The notes beneath the pieces are model-generated. The model was given only the letters and a program-made list of their open reading frames with translations. It ran no database searches and was not told where the DNA came from. Made by a program: the position numbers and the translations under genes. Positions 10,700-21,829 of a stretch of DNA of 64,000 nucleotides are shown one piece after another. This DNA comes from Thermothelomyces thermophilus ATCC 42464. Lineage: Eukaryota; Ascomycota; Sordariomycetes; Sordariales; Chaetomiaceae. The stretch is from assembly GCF_000226095.1 (NCBI RefSeq), contig NC_016472.1, positions 4,712,001 through 4,776,000 of the forward strand, read 5' to 3'. Positions within the stretch are counted from its first letter, which is position 1; the number at the start of each line of letters is the position of its first letter.

Positions 10700-12522
10700 T
10701 CAGTCCTTCTGATCTACCCAACTGGTGTCCAAGTGCGCAGCGTCTGGCAGGGGCTCGACCTGCCATTCACCTCCCAGGAACTGGGTCTGCTGCTCGAGAG
10801 ACAGCGGCTCCGCGAGACCCATAAAGGCGTTGGAGAACTGGCCGTCGGCCTCGGTAGCTGACGCCAGCTGCGTCGCCTGCCAGGTCTGCTGAGTCGCCGC
10901 GCCCAGGCTACCGCCGAACATGCTCGGGAGGCCGTTGAAACTGCCTGCGTCAAAGATGGAACCCTCCTGTGACAGCAGCGACGGGTCTATGCGATGCTCG
11001 AACTGGTGGTGGGCATGGTGCTGCTGCTGGTGTTGATGGGGCTGCGACTGCGACTGGGCCTGGGCTTGGGCCTGGGCCACTTGCGATTCGATCTTTTGTT
11101 GGTACTGGTCGAGGTCGTAGTATGGATGCAGGCCGGCGGCTGTCGGCTGCTGGAAAGCGAGGCTCGGGGATGGGGTCCTGTGCATCAAGACCTCATCGCC
11201 GGCACCGGGCTGCTGGTGGCGCTGCTGGTGGTGCTGGTTGCGCATGTGCGTCTCATAGTACTGCGCTTGCAGGCCGTCGTACATGCCCGGCAACGGCTTC
11301 CCGGGGTCGAAGCCGAGTCCGGTCGACCGAGTGTGGCGCAGCATGCTCAGCGGGTGCGTCCCCGCGAACTGGTTCGGATGCGGGTGGGCTGCCGCGTAGA
11401 CGGAGCGGGTCGGGATGTAGTCGCTGTCGGCGCCGGGCGTGTGGGTTGCTGACCGTATCCCCTGGTCCGCCACGCCAGCCCAGTCATAGTCCTCCAGGTC
11501 GGAACCGTCGCTCTGCTCGCCATACTCGGCATCGAACTTGGGCGGCGGCTTGTGCGGCTTGGCTGGGGTGAACTTGTAGTTGGGGTGGGCTTTCTGGTGG
11601 TTGTCGCGCTCCGTGTCGGCCCAGAACTTGAACTGCTGCCGGACGTGCTCCGGCTCTAACGGCCAGCTCAGACCGCACACCCGAGACACGACCTGGTGGT
11701 TGTGCTGCGATGCCCACTCCTTGGCGCGTTGTTGGTACGCCTTCCGGTACAGCATGAAGGCGTTCATCGGCCGCTTGACCCTGCCGGGATTCTTCCCCGT
11801 CTCGACCTCCTGCCGCCGGACCTCGGCTGGCCGGTTCACGTACGCCTCGATGTCGGCAATCGGGATCGACGAGCCCTTGGTCAGCTCGCTCATGGGCTTG
11901 TCCAGCACTGGCATGTTCTTGAGCGGCCTGGCGCGCTCCTTCTTCCTCTTCGGCGTCGACTTTTCGATGCGCGTGCTCCGGGGACCCAGTATCTTCGCGC
12001 TAGCCTCTCCCCGAACGTTGCTCCGACCGCTCGCCACGTCCGACCCCCGCGACGGCGTTGGCGGCGAGGTTGCCGGAGTGCCGTACGGCTGAGTAGGCTC
12101 GACACCTCGGCGTTAGCACGTTTGGCCGCGTGCTCAAAACGGCACCTGGAGACTCACCTCTGGAAGGGGCCCATAAGGGCTGTCATCTTGCGGGTATAGT
12201 ACCTGCTGGTGATACCCCTGATATTGAACACGTTAGCAGCCGGGGCCCGTCCGACCTGCGATTGTTTACCTACAAGCTCACTAGCACCTCCGCATTGTTG
12301 GTCATCCATTGGTGAGTCCCCTGCCTGCGGGTGGTGCGGCAGTGGGTGCGGACCCGGCGTTCCGTATCTCGAAGCTGGTTGCGAGTGCGCCTGGATAGAC
12401 TCGGCATGGATCATTCCGCAAGGGTAAGACGCGGAGGCATTATGCTGGATCAGCTCGTGGAAGCCGGTCGGGAGTGGTTCGGCTTTGGTCGGCGCCGGGG
12501 ATGGCGGTGTATGGCGATCCAT
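10700..12522 (-). CDS. MATA_HMG-box transcription factor (fmf-1/Ste11/PaHMG5-like)
   Basis: Three exons: 12522-12274, 12217-12158 and 12088-10700, giving 565 aa. The first donor is best read as GTAGGT, since that keeps frame; the neighbouring GTAAAC does not. The N-terminal ~120 residues are Pro/Ser/His-rich. After a basic stretch (TPKRKKERARPLKN) comes KPMSELTKGSSIPIADIEAY, then an HMG box of the MATA type at about residues 204-275 (RVKRPMNAFMLYRKAY, WASQHNHQVVSRVCGLSWP, ERDNHQKAHPNYKF). The C-terminal half is Gln/His-rich, as in activators. The box resembles the sexual-development regulators Neurospora FMF-1, fission yeast Ste11 and Podospora HMG5, which act upstream of mating-type and pheromone genes. 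I could not tell which paralogue this is. Confidence 0.8.
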
Positions 12523-15500
12523 GATGGGTTTCGCTGTGTGGCGTCTCCGAGGTGACCCAGGCGAAGCGATGAGGAGACGATGTTGGTGGCTCGGACACGG
12601 GGGGTAATAGGGCTTGTCTGGGGCTTCCTTGCTGCCCAAATACCTTTCAAGATGGGCTACTGCGGTTGCTGACGGGGTGTTGTAGCATCGAGCTTGGCCT
12701 TTCAAGATGAGCAGGTGGCTCTGCTCCCGAAAACGAAGTGGCGGCTCCGGACTGTGAAGGAGCTGTCAAGTGGGAACAAAATCTGGTGCAGAAAGTCCGA
12801 AGAGGGCCGGCAAGGCCAGCTTTTGCAGCGGTGCTTCGCCTGGAGAGCCGGACGGGAATGCCTGGATGAGGAGGACTGTGCACGTAACTGCGTCAGGGGG
12901 CGCTGGCTAGGGGTTGGGGGAGATGGCGGCCAGAGACGCGCAGAATATGATGGACGATACGCACCCTTTTCAACAAAATTGGTCCGCAAGTTGCAGCGGG
13001 GACGTCGAGCAGCTCTTGCGATGCGGACCAAGTCTTCTGGGACACTTCTGTTCCCTCCTCGCGCCCTCCAGCGAGCAGTGTCGTTTTCTCTTGATTACCC
13101 TAGTGGGCCTTTTGCTATGCAGGCCAGCTCTTCGCGGAACAGATGCTGCCTTTCCAGAGAGGCAACGGTGAAGCTTCTTTTTTCTTTGTCCTGCGTCCTT
13201 CGATGACAGGGTCCGGGACGCTGGAGCGGCATCCGGTTGATGTGCTCTCTCCTCTCTGCTGCCTCAATGAGTGCGGCAAGTGGGCTTTGTCTCGGGGCAG
13301 AGTACCATGAAGGCCCTGGGGGGAAAAGGGAAGGGGGGCGGGCCTTGTATTTGTATTCTCTTTATCCCAGACCTTCTTTAGTGGGCAATGTAGTTGCGAT
13401 CTGGTGTGCAGGCCCGGTGGCTTGACGCATTCGGAAGCCGGCCGGGTCAGCAGTGCAAAGGGAATCTGGATGGCAGGTCCCGGAACCCACTCTGCACCGC
13501 CTGTTGGCAATCCATCCATGTTCGGTCGGCTCAGGAGACCTGGGGCTGCCGCACGAGGCCTTACGGTGACTGGAGGTAGCAAGCCGCCATCTTAGTAGGG
13601 ATGAGAGGCTTTCCTGAACCCCGGCCAGCACCCAAAAATGAGCCGCCTTCTGCAGCAAACAGCGCGCAAATGACACTTTCACGGCTTCTGTGCCGGTCTC
13701 TTTTGGACTGGTTCTCCACATGTTCACGCAGCGAGCCGAACCACCAATCCTCGAAGGGCAACGAGGACTCGTTGCGTTGCTCCTCCGGTTGCACAGGGCC
13801 ACGGGAGCAATGCAGGGCTGATGATTGTGTGCGCGAGGTACCCGAGGCTCGCTGGAATGTGGCCGGGCATCACCCGGAAACGGGATCTTGGTTGCGGCCT
13901 GTTCTTGGCCCATTGCTAAAACTCCGGCACGCGCCGAGTGGCTGCGCTCTTCTTCTTTGACAAGCAAGCCCCAGGAGGCCTTCTGACGGCGTAGGTGGCC
14001 AGCATTGCTTCTATTCGCCTTCCCGCCCTGTACCCAAGGCCGACAGGGCGGGAAGCGAAGCACACAGGTTGGTAGGTTTGGGACAGAGAGACGTCCACCG
14101 CCAAAAAGCAGGGAGCAACCTCCCTCTCAAGGTTTCGCTTGTAGCATCTTGGGCGGATATCCGGTTGACTGCCATTCCCCTCCCTAACCAGTACATACTA
14201 GTACTGTACATACATGGTGCTCTCCCTGCCCAAACCGCGTGTGCATGCAGGGTTGGCTGGGGTTTACCTCTGGTTCGCTATCTCCCCTGCAAGCCAATAC
14301 GGGTGGCCGCATTAGTCTGCGACTGTTTGAACATCAGTCGTACAGAAAGGCGGATCCTGGTTCCGAAGGGTCGGCCAATGGAGCCGTCGCTCGTGGTTCT
14401 CTGCAAGTTGCAGTTGCGCATCTGGACATCCGGGGCCAAGGGTACGAGATCTGGACTGCGGTCCCTGCGGCTTCTATTTTCCTCCCTTGCGGCTGAGCGG
14501 CTTGCCCCCAAGGCTGCGCTTGCTGCTTTGGGAGTGTGTTTGCTAGGAAAGGAATTCTTAGCAACCAAGGGATCCCAGTCTTTACCCCGCGGATTTGAAG
14601 GAGAAAAAAGGGCACGGCTGTGCTTCTCTGGCTGAAGGGGTGGGTAGTGGTCGCTCGGCAGGTGCCCCCGAAGATGCCGTGGGTTACCTCTTGCCCACTG
14701 GGCCGGTTGGTTGCTCTCGCCCTCTATGGTGGTCGGTACCAAGGCAGGTGACGACGATGCCGCTCACCTGGCGGTCTGTCTGCCGTTGCAGCGTGCCTGG
14801 AGCGCCTCGCGTTGAAATCCTGCGATCTCCCGGCCAACCGCCGGGGGCCAATCGCGGTTTCTCCCGCTCGTTCCGCGCGCTGCAGAATGTTTCTCGTTCG
14901 CATCTTCTTCCATGGGCGCTCGGCCATGTGCTAGACTCAAAAGCTCAGACCATCCGTTCGTGCAGCCTATCGTACCCGAGAGAGCGTGACGCGGCTAGGA
15001 GAAGGTGATATCTCACTTGTCATATCCTCCTCAGCGGGCTACTTAGACCGCCGACACCGCCTCCGCCTCCTTGCGCCCCGTAGCAAGTGCCGGCATCAAT
15101 TACCTAGGCGACCTGACCGAGAGCGACAGAAAACTGGCAGATAGCCCACTAGAAACTTCGTGGGAAGACCGTCGTGTGGTACGTTCGACTTTCGCGGTGT
15201 TGACATTTTGGAGCCTGCCTTTCGATAATTTGCATATCATTCAAAACACGCAGGCAGGCTGGGAGCTGTTGGGCCCGATCTGAACCTCCGACAACAAGTT
15301 GAGGGCGGTTTTTCAGGTACCTGACGACAGTCTTTTTAGTAGAATGGATGTCGCGAGTTGACGCTGGGCACAGAAGGTGGTAGTGATCGGCTTCACAGGT
15401 TCCGCCGGGCTCATTCTCCTGGTGTTAGAATGCTCTGTGGAGGCTGCCCGCCAGTCTATCTTCTAAACATGCTTAATTAATGCCCGTAAGTACCGGTGCC

Positions 15501-15676
15501 ACGCCTTGCCAGGCGCACGTATGTCCCAATTCCAAGCCATGATTCTCAAACCTGTATGACACAACAGTACATGCCCTGCTCATCCATGCCCGCCAACAAT
15601 CCGATATGCATATCAAAAACCTTGATGTTCTCCCGCCATCGCGTTCAACCCAGCCATAGGTTCCAGCCACCATGCA
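12523..15676. other. long non-coding region upstream of the HMG-box gene
   Basis: At 3.15 kb this is the longest gene-free stretch in the window. Open frames here (such as 14063-13362 on the minus strand) have Arg/Ser/Pro/Cys-rich shadow composition and no recognisable domain. It carries a strong hairpin at 14014-14059. It may hold a long 5' leader or distal control elements for the HMG gene, or an unannotated RNA; nothing in the sequence decides this. Confidence 0.5.
14014..14059. repeat. perfect inverted repeat (hairpin)
   Basis: CTTCCCGCCCTGT at 14019-14031 is followed, after an 11-nt loop, by its exact complement ACAGGGCGGGAAG at 14043-14055. A further four pairs (TTCG/CGAA) extend the stem beyond one bulged C. 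The stem is GC-rich and would be very stable as RNA or as a DNA cruciform. It sits in the empty region between the HMG and PHD genes. Confidence 0.7.
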
Positions 15677-18488
15677 TCAACTCGACTGAGCATCCGATTG
15701 CGGAGAGCTGACCGGGGCAAGCTTAGGCGGCTGCACGCCCTTGGTCACCTGTGGAGGCGGGACCCTGACGGGTTCTGCAGGTTTGACCGGAGGCGTCAGT
15801 ATCTGTTGCCGCGGGGACGGCGACAGGGACGCCACGGGCGGGAACACGGTTGAAGGCGGGTGGGATCCCCCAACCATGGGACTCGCGGCGCTGCTGGCGC
15901 CCCCGTTGACGTGCTGCTGCGGGCGTCTGGGCGCAGGCGGCGAATGCTTCGTGGGAGACAAGCCACCGCTAGAAGGCGGCAGTGGCGAGGAGCTGGAGGC
16001 GGCATGATCAGATCTAACATCGTGCGACGGCGCCGGGGTAAGATGTGGTGGCAAAGTCATCGAGGACGAAGATGCCACGCTGCCAATATTCTCCGCAGAA
16101 AGCGGAGGGGCTAGCCCGCTCGGAGCGGCGGAAACAGTCGAAGATGTCTTTGTTGGAGGAGAAGGGGGACTGTCTCGTCGCTTTGATGGCGAGGCGCCAC
16201 TCCCGCTTCCGGGCAGCGTTGAAGGAGGCGCGGTCACTTCGGCCGATTTAGCAACCAATCCCGCCTTGCCGTCATCGCCAGACGGGAGAAGTGTGAGAGT
16301 GCCGCGAGTGGATTCGTCAAGGCTGCGTTGGGTCGACTGGCCGCCGGAGGGCAAAAGACTCGGATGTGGTGACGAGAAAGGGCTGTTCCTCTGGCTCGTT
16401 GGTGGTCCTTGAATGGTCTCTCGTCCGGGTACGCAGTTGTTCGTCGCATCACCGCTTGTTTCTTGCTGTTGTGGATTGGAAGCGCTCGATTGCGCTGGTT
16501 GAACCGCCGGGGTCTCCTGGACGCTGCGGCCTTGGTTTGTCGGTAATGGTTCCGAACTATCAGCGGCGTTTGGTTGTTGCCGTGCGTCGAGTTCAGCAAC
16601 TGACTGTCCTTGGGGTTGTTGTTGAGGGGCTGCTGTGCCCTCTACCACCGGTTGTTGGCCGGTAAGGGTATTCGACGCCTGCTGGTGGTTGTTGACTTTG
16701 ATTTTGATCATCCGAGGGCGCGAATCGTCCGCTGCTTCCTGACGCCGGCGGCAGGAGCTGCATATGAAGTGGAAATCCTCCTTTTCCGCTTCCTCCTCGC
16801 TGATGCCCAGGCATTTGCTATGCTGCCAAATGTTGCATTTCTCACATGCGACGCTGTGCGTCCCGTCATCGACCTTGCCGTAAACCCCACAGACGCAATC
16901 GAAGATCCAGTCTTCCTCCTCCTCCTCTAGCTCCTGCAAGGCCTTCTTGTTCCTCTCAATCTCGGCTAATCGCCGTCGCTCTGACATGCGGGCGGAGGCA
17001 TTGCTTCCCCCCCTGCTGCCCTCTGACAGTTGAGCAAGTTCCTCCTCATGCAGCCTGCGGCGCGCCTCCCGTTCCCTGAGACGCCGTTCTCTCGACATCA
17101 TCCGACGTTCTCTCTCACGTTCCATCTTCAACCGCTGCTCCTCTTGCTTCCTTCTGGCCGCTTCCTCCTCGAGCCTCTTCCGCTCCTCTTCACGAGCCCG
17201 CTCCTCCATCCTTTGCTGTTCCATTCTGCTAGCAATCCGGCTAGACCTCTTCGCGAAAGCCAGCTTCTGCAGGTTCAGAAGTTCCTTCTCCCGCTGAAGC
17301 TGTTTCCGTTTCCTCGACTCTTCTTGCTTCTCGAGGATGGGCACCAGATGATTTTGAATCTGATTGTATAGGATCTTCTCGTTGGCATCCTTGGACTTCT
17401 GGATGGTCGACAGGAACTCGCGGACTTCGCCGAGGGTGACAGCGATACACTCCCACTTCATGCCTCCAAGACCATCATCTTCTGGTTCCGCCGCATCATT
17501 CGATTCGCAAGCATCGTCGTGCGCATCAGCATCGCTTGCCGCTCCGGTTGCGACGCGACGCCTCTTGCTGGACCGTTGCGCAGCTCTGAATTTTTTGGTG
17601 TTCTTCTTCGGCTTCGGAGGCGGCGGTGGCGCATCAGTCAGGCGGTACAAACGGTTGTCGTCGAGGACAAAGTAGGTGCGGTCGTGACGGTCCCATCCAT
17701 AGGGTTCGATGCGCTGCAAAAAGTTAGAACAACGGCTATACGTGCCGGTTCGGAGCCTATTCTGACGCACCCATGATGTCTGCTCTGTGTCTTTCTGTTC
17801 TTCGGTCCTCTCTCGCAACCGTTCCGGGTTCATCATGATCAGCTGCGTCATCTGCTGTAACACGCGAATCTGTTCCGTCGTCAGCTTGTTGTTCAAACGC
17901 TAGGCCGGTGGATTGGCTGGCGGATACGGCAGTCGGGAGAGCAGACCTTGGTAAAGACGTCGAACTGCGCAAACTTGGCGGGTTCCTCTGCGGTACCGAA
18001 CGGGTTCTTCTCCGGCGCCTTGCTGAGAAATTGTCTCCTTGTATATTCGTCAAACAACTCGTGGCTGTCCGAGTGAGCAACTGTGGGCAGGAATACGAAA
18101 GAAATCCAATCGGGTGTCCGGATAATACGTACGTTAAGCCGCGGTGCGAGGAGAGGAACTTGAGAAGGCCGAGGCCAATCTCCTGGAGTGCCATGGACCC
18201 TGGTTTAAGGCATTCTGCCTCCAGATCCTAGAGTCAAACCAAGTCGCTCATCAGCAAACGCTCCTTTCCACCAAACGAGGTGATGCAGCAACACATCGGG
18301 GTAGGGCTGCGCACTTCGATGTCGAGGTTGTCGTCTAACTTGAGAGCTTGTCCGAAGAGCACGATGAACTGGTACAAGTTGGCAAATTGCCACATATTTC
18401 TGAGGCGATGCAACATCGACGGCTGCGCCGGGTCCTGGGCATCGTCGGTACTGAGCTCCTGCGAGGAGCGCTTGCGGCCTGTCGGCAT
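15677..18488 (-). CDS. DDT-domain and PHD-finger chromatin protein (RSF1/Ioc2-like ISWI partner?)
   Basis: Five exons: 18488-18315, 18227-18133, 18064-17947, 17869-17771 and 17713-15677, giving 840 aa. The N-terminus has the DDT fold typical of ISWI accessory subunits (QFIVLFGQALKLDDNLDIE-DLEAECL, then IGLGLLKFLSSHRGLT, then HELFDEYTRRQFL). The conserved RIEPYGWDRHDRTYFVLDDN block follows, then a basic linker, and a long Arg/Glu coiled coil (about 300-420). A C4HC3 PHD finger lies at about 433-482 (CVCGVYGKVDDGTHSVACEK, WQHSKCLGI, FICSSC), followed by a disordered Pro/Ser/Gln tail of ~350 residues. PHD fingers of this kind read histone H3 tails. Donor GTCTGC of intron 3 is weak. Intron 4 (17770-17714, 57 nt) is a multiple of three without a stop, so unspliced RNA stays open. 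The exact subunit identity is inferred. Confidence 0.8.
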
Positions 18489-19886
18489 CTTGCTCCCCGT
18501 GTTCAAGGCGCGATGTCGTCCCGCAGGGTTGGCGAATGCGACGGATTCTGCGCACAACAGTGCAGTGGGTATGACGGTTTCTCAAAGCTCGGTAGCAGGC
18601 AAAATTCGGCCACAGTAGGAGGCCCTCATTGCAAAGCTTGGTTGGCTTAGAAGGAATATGTCCTGTGAAGATGGTTAAAGAAGGGTTGACTGCAAGGTTG
18701 TACCGGAGCCAGGCTCTGGTGAAGGAATCTGGAGCAATGATGCGTCGAGGCTTTTGCCAAGCCAAGTTCACGATTCAAGTCGCGGCGCGGGCTTGTCAAG
18801 ACGCGACGGACCCCGCGTCGACAATTCGGTACTCTCTAGCGCCTCGTTTGTTGCAAATATCCTGCCTTGCCCCCATTTGATGAAACCTTCAACCTTGATG
18901 GACCGTTCGAGCACCAGAAACTCTTCTCGCGAAATGACAGCCAATTCCGGGCCATCACCGGCGTCTGCACTGGCTGATGGTAGGACTGCACTGAGTTCGG
19001 GCTTGAGCACACCACTCGAGTTCATATTTAAGTTGTCCCTGTTTCGCCTACCTGTGCGTACATCAGGTACATTCAGCCATACATAGGTACTTGTCCATAC
19101 ATTATATATATATATATAATAGAAAGAGTATTCAGTAGTGCAACCAGTCCGCTCGATATGCAAGTATGTATAGGACAAAAGAATCAACTTGTAGGAGATC
19201 CTTCTACATCTGTCTATGTGACTCGAATACCAACCTTCCTTATAACTAAGGCATAGCCATGGACAGCTTGCGATGATAGTTTAGTTAAGGCTCTGCTTCA
19301 TTTTTCGGAAGGACAATATCGGGAGCCGTCATACCTGCCATGGCCATGGTTGTATGTACGGAGGACTTCTGTTGTATTTATTTCATTTATTTCCTTTCCT
19401 CCTCTTGCTGCGGCAAGTTCCGCGACGCATGAGGCGTAGGAATCCAAGGCTTGGGCATTCAAGATACAGGAAACGTTTCAAGATCATGCTGAGGTGGGGT
19501 CTAGTCCGTTCTCCGTAGTGAAACTTAGACAATCGTTCAAAGTCTTTGCAATATAGGATGCTGTGGCCTGCCCGAGCAGGCACCAACTGGGGTATAGGGA
19601 GAACCTTAAGTTGAGCCACCTGCGACTTGAACGCAGCAGGATCACAAAAAATGTGCCACCCTGCCTGGGATTCAACGACCGAACACTGACTTCTGTACGG
19701 ATTACTTTGCTTAGCTTCCATGTTTGGCGGCCTCGTAAGTTGTTGCATCCAGATGGGGTCTAAGCGCATGCCAAGAGTCGGTGGGCGGTGCTCTCAGCTT
19801 TCCCGTCCTCGGGCCCCTGCGCGGGCCGGGTGAGGGTCGTGGTCCCCCCTGCTTGGGTTTGCGGCTTGCCATAGGTGTAGGAGGTA
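18489..19886. other. intergenic, PHD gene promoter to transposon
   Basis: About 1.4 kb. No credible gene: the 85-codon frame starting at 19025 (minus) and the frame 19769-19383 (minus) lack similarity and context. There is a short (TA)n tract at about 19103-19118. The segment ends at the TA (19885-19886) that forms the left target duplication of the transposon. Confidence 0.5.
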
Positions 19887-19999
19887 CTCGTGGCACCCCC
19901 CCACCTGCCCCGCTTTTCTTCGGCCCAGCCAACGAACCGCCAGGCAGGTTGGTGGTGGACAGTCATACAGCCAGATCACCCAAACGGCCACTTTTTTGA
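19887..19999 (+). repeat. left terminal inverted repeat of the pogo-like element
   Basis: 113 bp, identical to the reverse complement of 21717-21829; I compared the two base by base and found no mismatch. The repeats end at CACTTTTTTGA on the inner side, where the two ends diverge. Confidence 0.92.
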
Positions 20000-20009
20000 T
20001 ATCAACTAT

Positions 20010-21659
20010 CTACACCCTCTTCAATAGCCGTATCTTACCCACTTCTTCCACAACCTCTGCAGGGCCCAGCCGGCCAGTCAACCTCCATTTACGGGCTTCC
20101 TTGGCCGCATCTGCGTATACGCGTTTGATCTTGTTATGGGCCCGCTGTTCAGCAGCCTAGACTAGCCGCCTAGCCTTTGCAAGCTCGTCATCCTCCCTGA
20201 CCTTGACTATTCGACGTGCCTAAGCTACTGTCAGGACCCCCCCTAACTGTAGTGGCCGGTTCTTTTGAAGTCTTCGGCGGTTGGCGATGTCCTCGGCCAT
20301 CTTTGTCCTTTGGAGGTCACGTTTGACTTGGACAAGCTTAGTAGCTGTAGCAAGCGAACCTTTGATAAACTGTTGAAGGTGGTCGATGTCTCCTGCGATA
20401 GTAGCTAGCTTGTCGGCTACCTTATGCATCTGTCGGAGCGTAATAGGGGTAGTGAAAGGAGAGCTGTTGAGAACTGCGTTGGCTGGTGGCGAGGGCGTCC
20501 GAACTGCTTGACGTTCTTAAATAACCTGTAAGACAATAGATGGCTAGAATGGCCAGATCCCTGTTTTCTTGAATACGGCTCGGATGGTGGCTTCCTTGAA
20601 GGCTTGCTTACGGGCTTGCTAGATGACAATAAGGAACTCGATCTTCGTGATATTGATCAGGCCGTCGCGGATCAAGATATCAAGCTCCTTCGCATGGTAG
20701 TGCTTCAATGGCTGGAAAACAATAACGTCGAGCGGCTGGATTAGATGTGTAAGATGTGGTGGCAGGCCGAATGGAATAATATCATGATCTTCGCAATACT
20801 TGACGAACTCCCAAGTAAAATGTGAGCCGTGGCCGTCAAAGATCAAGAGCCGGTACTTCCTAACCATCCCTCGTCGAGAATGCTCTTCAAAGTGCCGTAG
20901 CCACTCGAGGCTAATCTCATCATTCGAGTAACCGCTTGCCGATGTAATGATCGCCATCTCAGGGTCCAATTCGGGTTGCTCGTACCATTGCGATATATGG
21001 ACTTGGCCGGCTAAGATGATGAAAGCAGGTATCACCCTCCTACCCGCAGATATAGCTTCAATAGCTGTAGCTAACTCCCGGTTCTCTGTAATGCCAAAAT
21101 AGTATGCCCGCTTGCGTTTGGTAACGATCAGTTGGTCCTTCCCTATCCTAATACGAAATCCAGTCTCATCTATGTTCCAGATATCTTCAGGGTCGACCCC
21201 CTTATCACCAAGGACATCCAACAGCTTGTCAAAGTATTCGGCAACAACTGCAGGCTGTTCAGCCTTCTGGCGATTGGCGTTAAGCTTCCTTTGCTACTGC
21301 TTAAAGTATCTATGGCGCTTAATAAACCGGGAGGTCCATTTCTGGCCAACAACTGGTGGGTGGTCCTGCTTAGCCCGGCTGGCCTGCGAACGTAGGATAT
21401 AGTTTGCTACGTCCGTAATAAAGGCTGGCCGTACTGTAAGGTTGATATTGTCAAGCCGATCAATATATCGGCATAATGCAACCTCTTCAGGAGCTAATAA
21501 CTTGGTATGCGTTGGTGGGCGGCCAGTTCTGGGCCTAGTGCCGGCAAGGCGGCGACGCAGGCGGCCCCGTGGGACAGCGAATTCTCGGGCAACTGCAGCC
21601 ACTGGGGCATCCGGATTTGTAGCAAGGTATTCGAGGGCATCTTGGATACGGGCCTCCAT
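20010..21659 (-). pseudogene. pogo/Fot1-like transposase with six in-frame stops
   Basis: One 550-codon frame from the ATG at 21659 to the TAG at 20012-20010, interrupted by six stop codons. The N-terminal HTH region (MEARIQDALEYLATNPDAPV, VAREFAVPRGRLRRRL) and a CENP-B-type second HTH (KWTSRFIKRHRYFKQ) precede the DDE_1 catalytic core: NIDETGF, then IFDGHGSH, then HLIQPLD. Exactly 35 residues separate the second and third Asp (DD35D). By context every stop replaces a Gln codon: after YFKQ, before QARKQ, before PSIVLQ, before ERQAV, before ARRIV and before AAEQR. All are therefore CAR to TAR changes, as RIP-type C-to-T mutation at CpA would make. Between the stops the reading frame is undamaged, so decay is by base substitution only. 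Confidence 0.88.
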
Positions 21660-21716
21660 CTTGTTGATCCTTGAATTCGAGTATGGGCTTCAAAAGTAGT
21701 GGTTTTGTTAGAGTGG

Positions 21717-21829
21717 TCAAAAAAGTGGCCGTTTGGGTGATCTGGCTGTATGACTGTCCACCACCAACCTGCCTGGCGGTTCGTTGGCTGGGCCGAAGAA
21801 AAGCGGGGCAGGTGGGGGGGTGCCACGAG
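21717..21829 (-). repeat. right terminal inverted repeat of the pogo-like element
   Basis: 113 bp, the exact inverse of 19887-19999. It ends GGTGCCACGAG directly before the TA target duplication (21830-21831), which is also the first two bases of a TACGGAGTA motif. Confidence 0.92.

Larger units (their letters stand above)
19887..21829 (-). mobile_element. pogo/Fot1-like Tc1-mariner DNA transposon, complete ends, decayed transposase
   Basis: A 1943-bp element bounded by perfect 113-bp terminal inverted repeats (19887-19999 and 21717-21829) that begin CTCGTGGCACCCCCCCACC. It is flanked by a TA dinucleotide on each side (19885-19886 and 21830-21831), the hallmark target duplication of the Tc1/mariner superfamily. 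Size, a single ~550-codon transposase frame on the minus strand and a DD35D catalytic core all fit fungal pogo-like elements (Fot1, Pot2). The identical ends point to a recent insertion. The transposase frame is interrupted by six stops, so this copy is not autonomous. It lies between the PHD gene and CCH1, ending 453 bp before the CCH1 start codon. Confidence 0.92.

Noticed and set aside
12154-12705. 183-codon minus frame as an independent gene upstream of the HMG box
   Set aside because: It reads through two introns; its first part is exon 1 of the HMG gene, joined by GTAGGT and GTGAGT donors.
13362-14063. 233-codon minus-strand frame in the empty region
   Set aside because: Composition typical of random GC-rich sequence; no domain, no good start, and it includes the hairpin.
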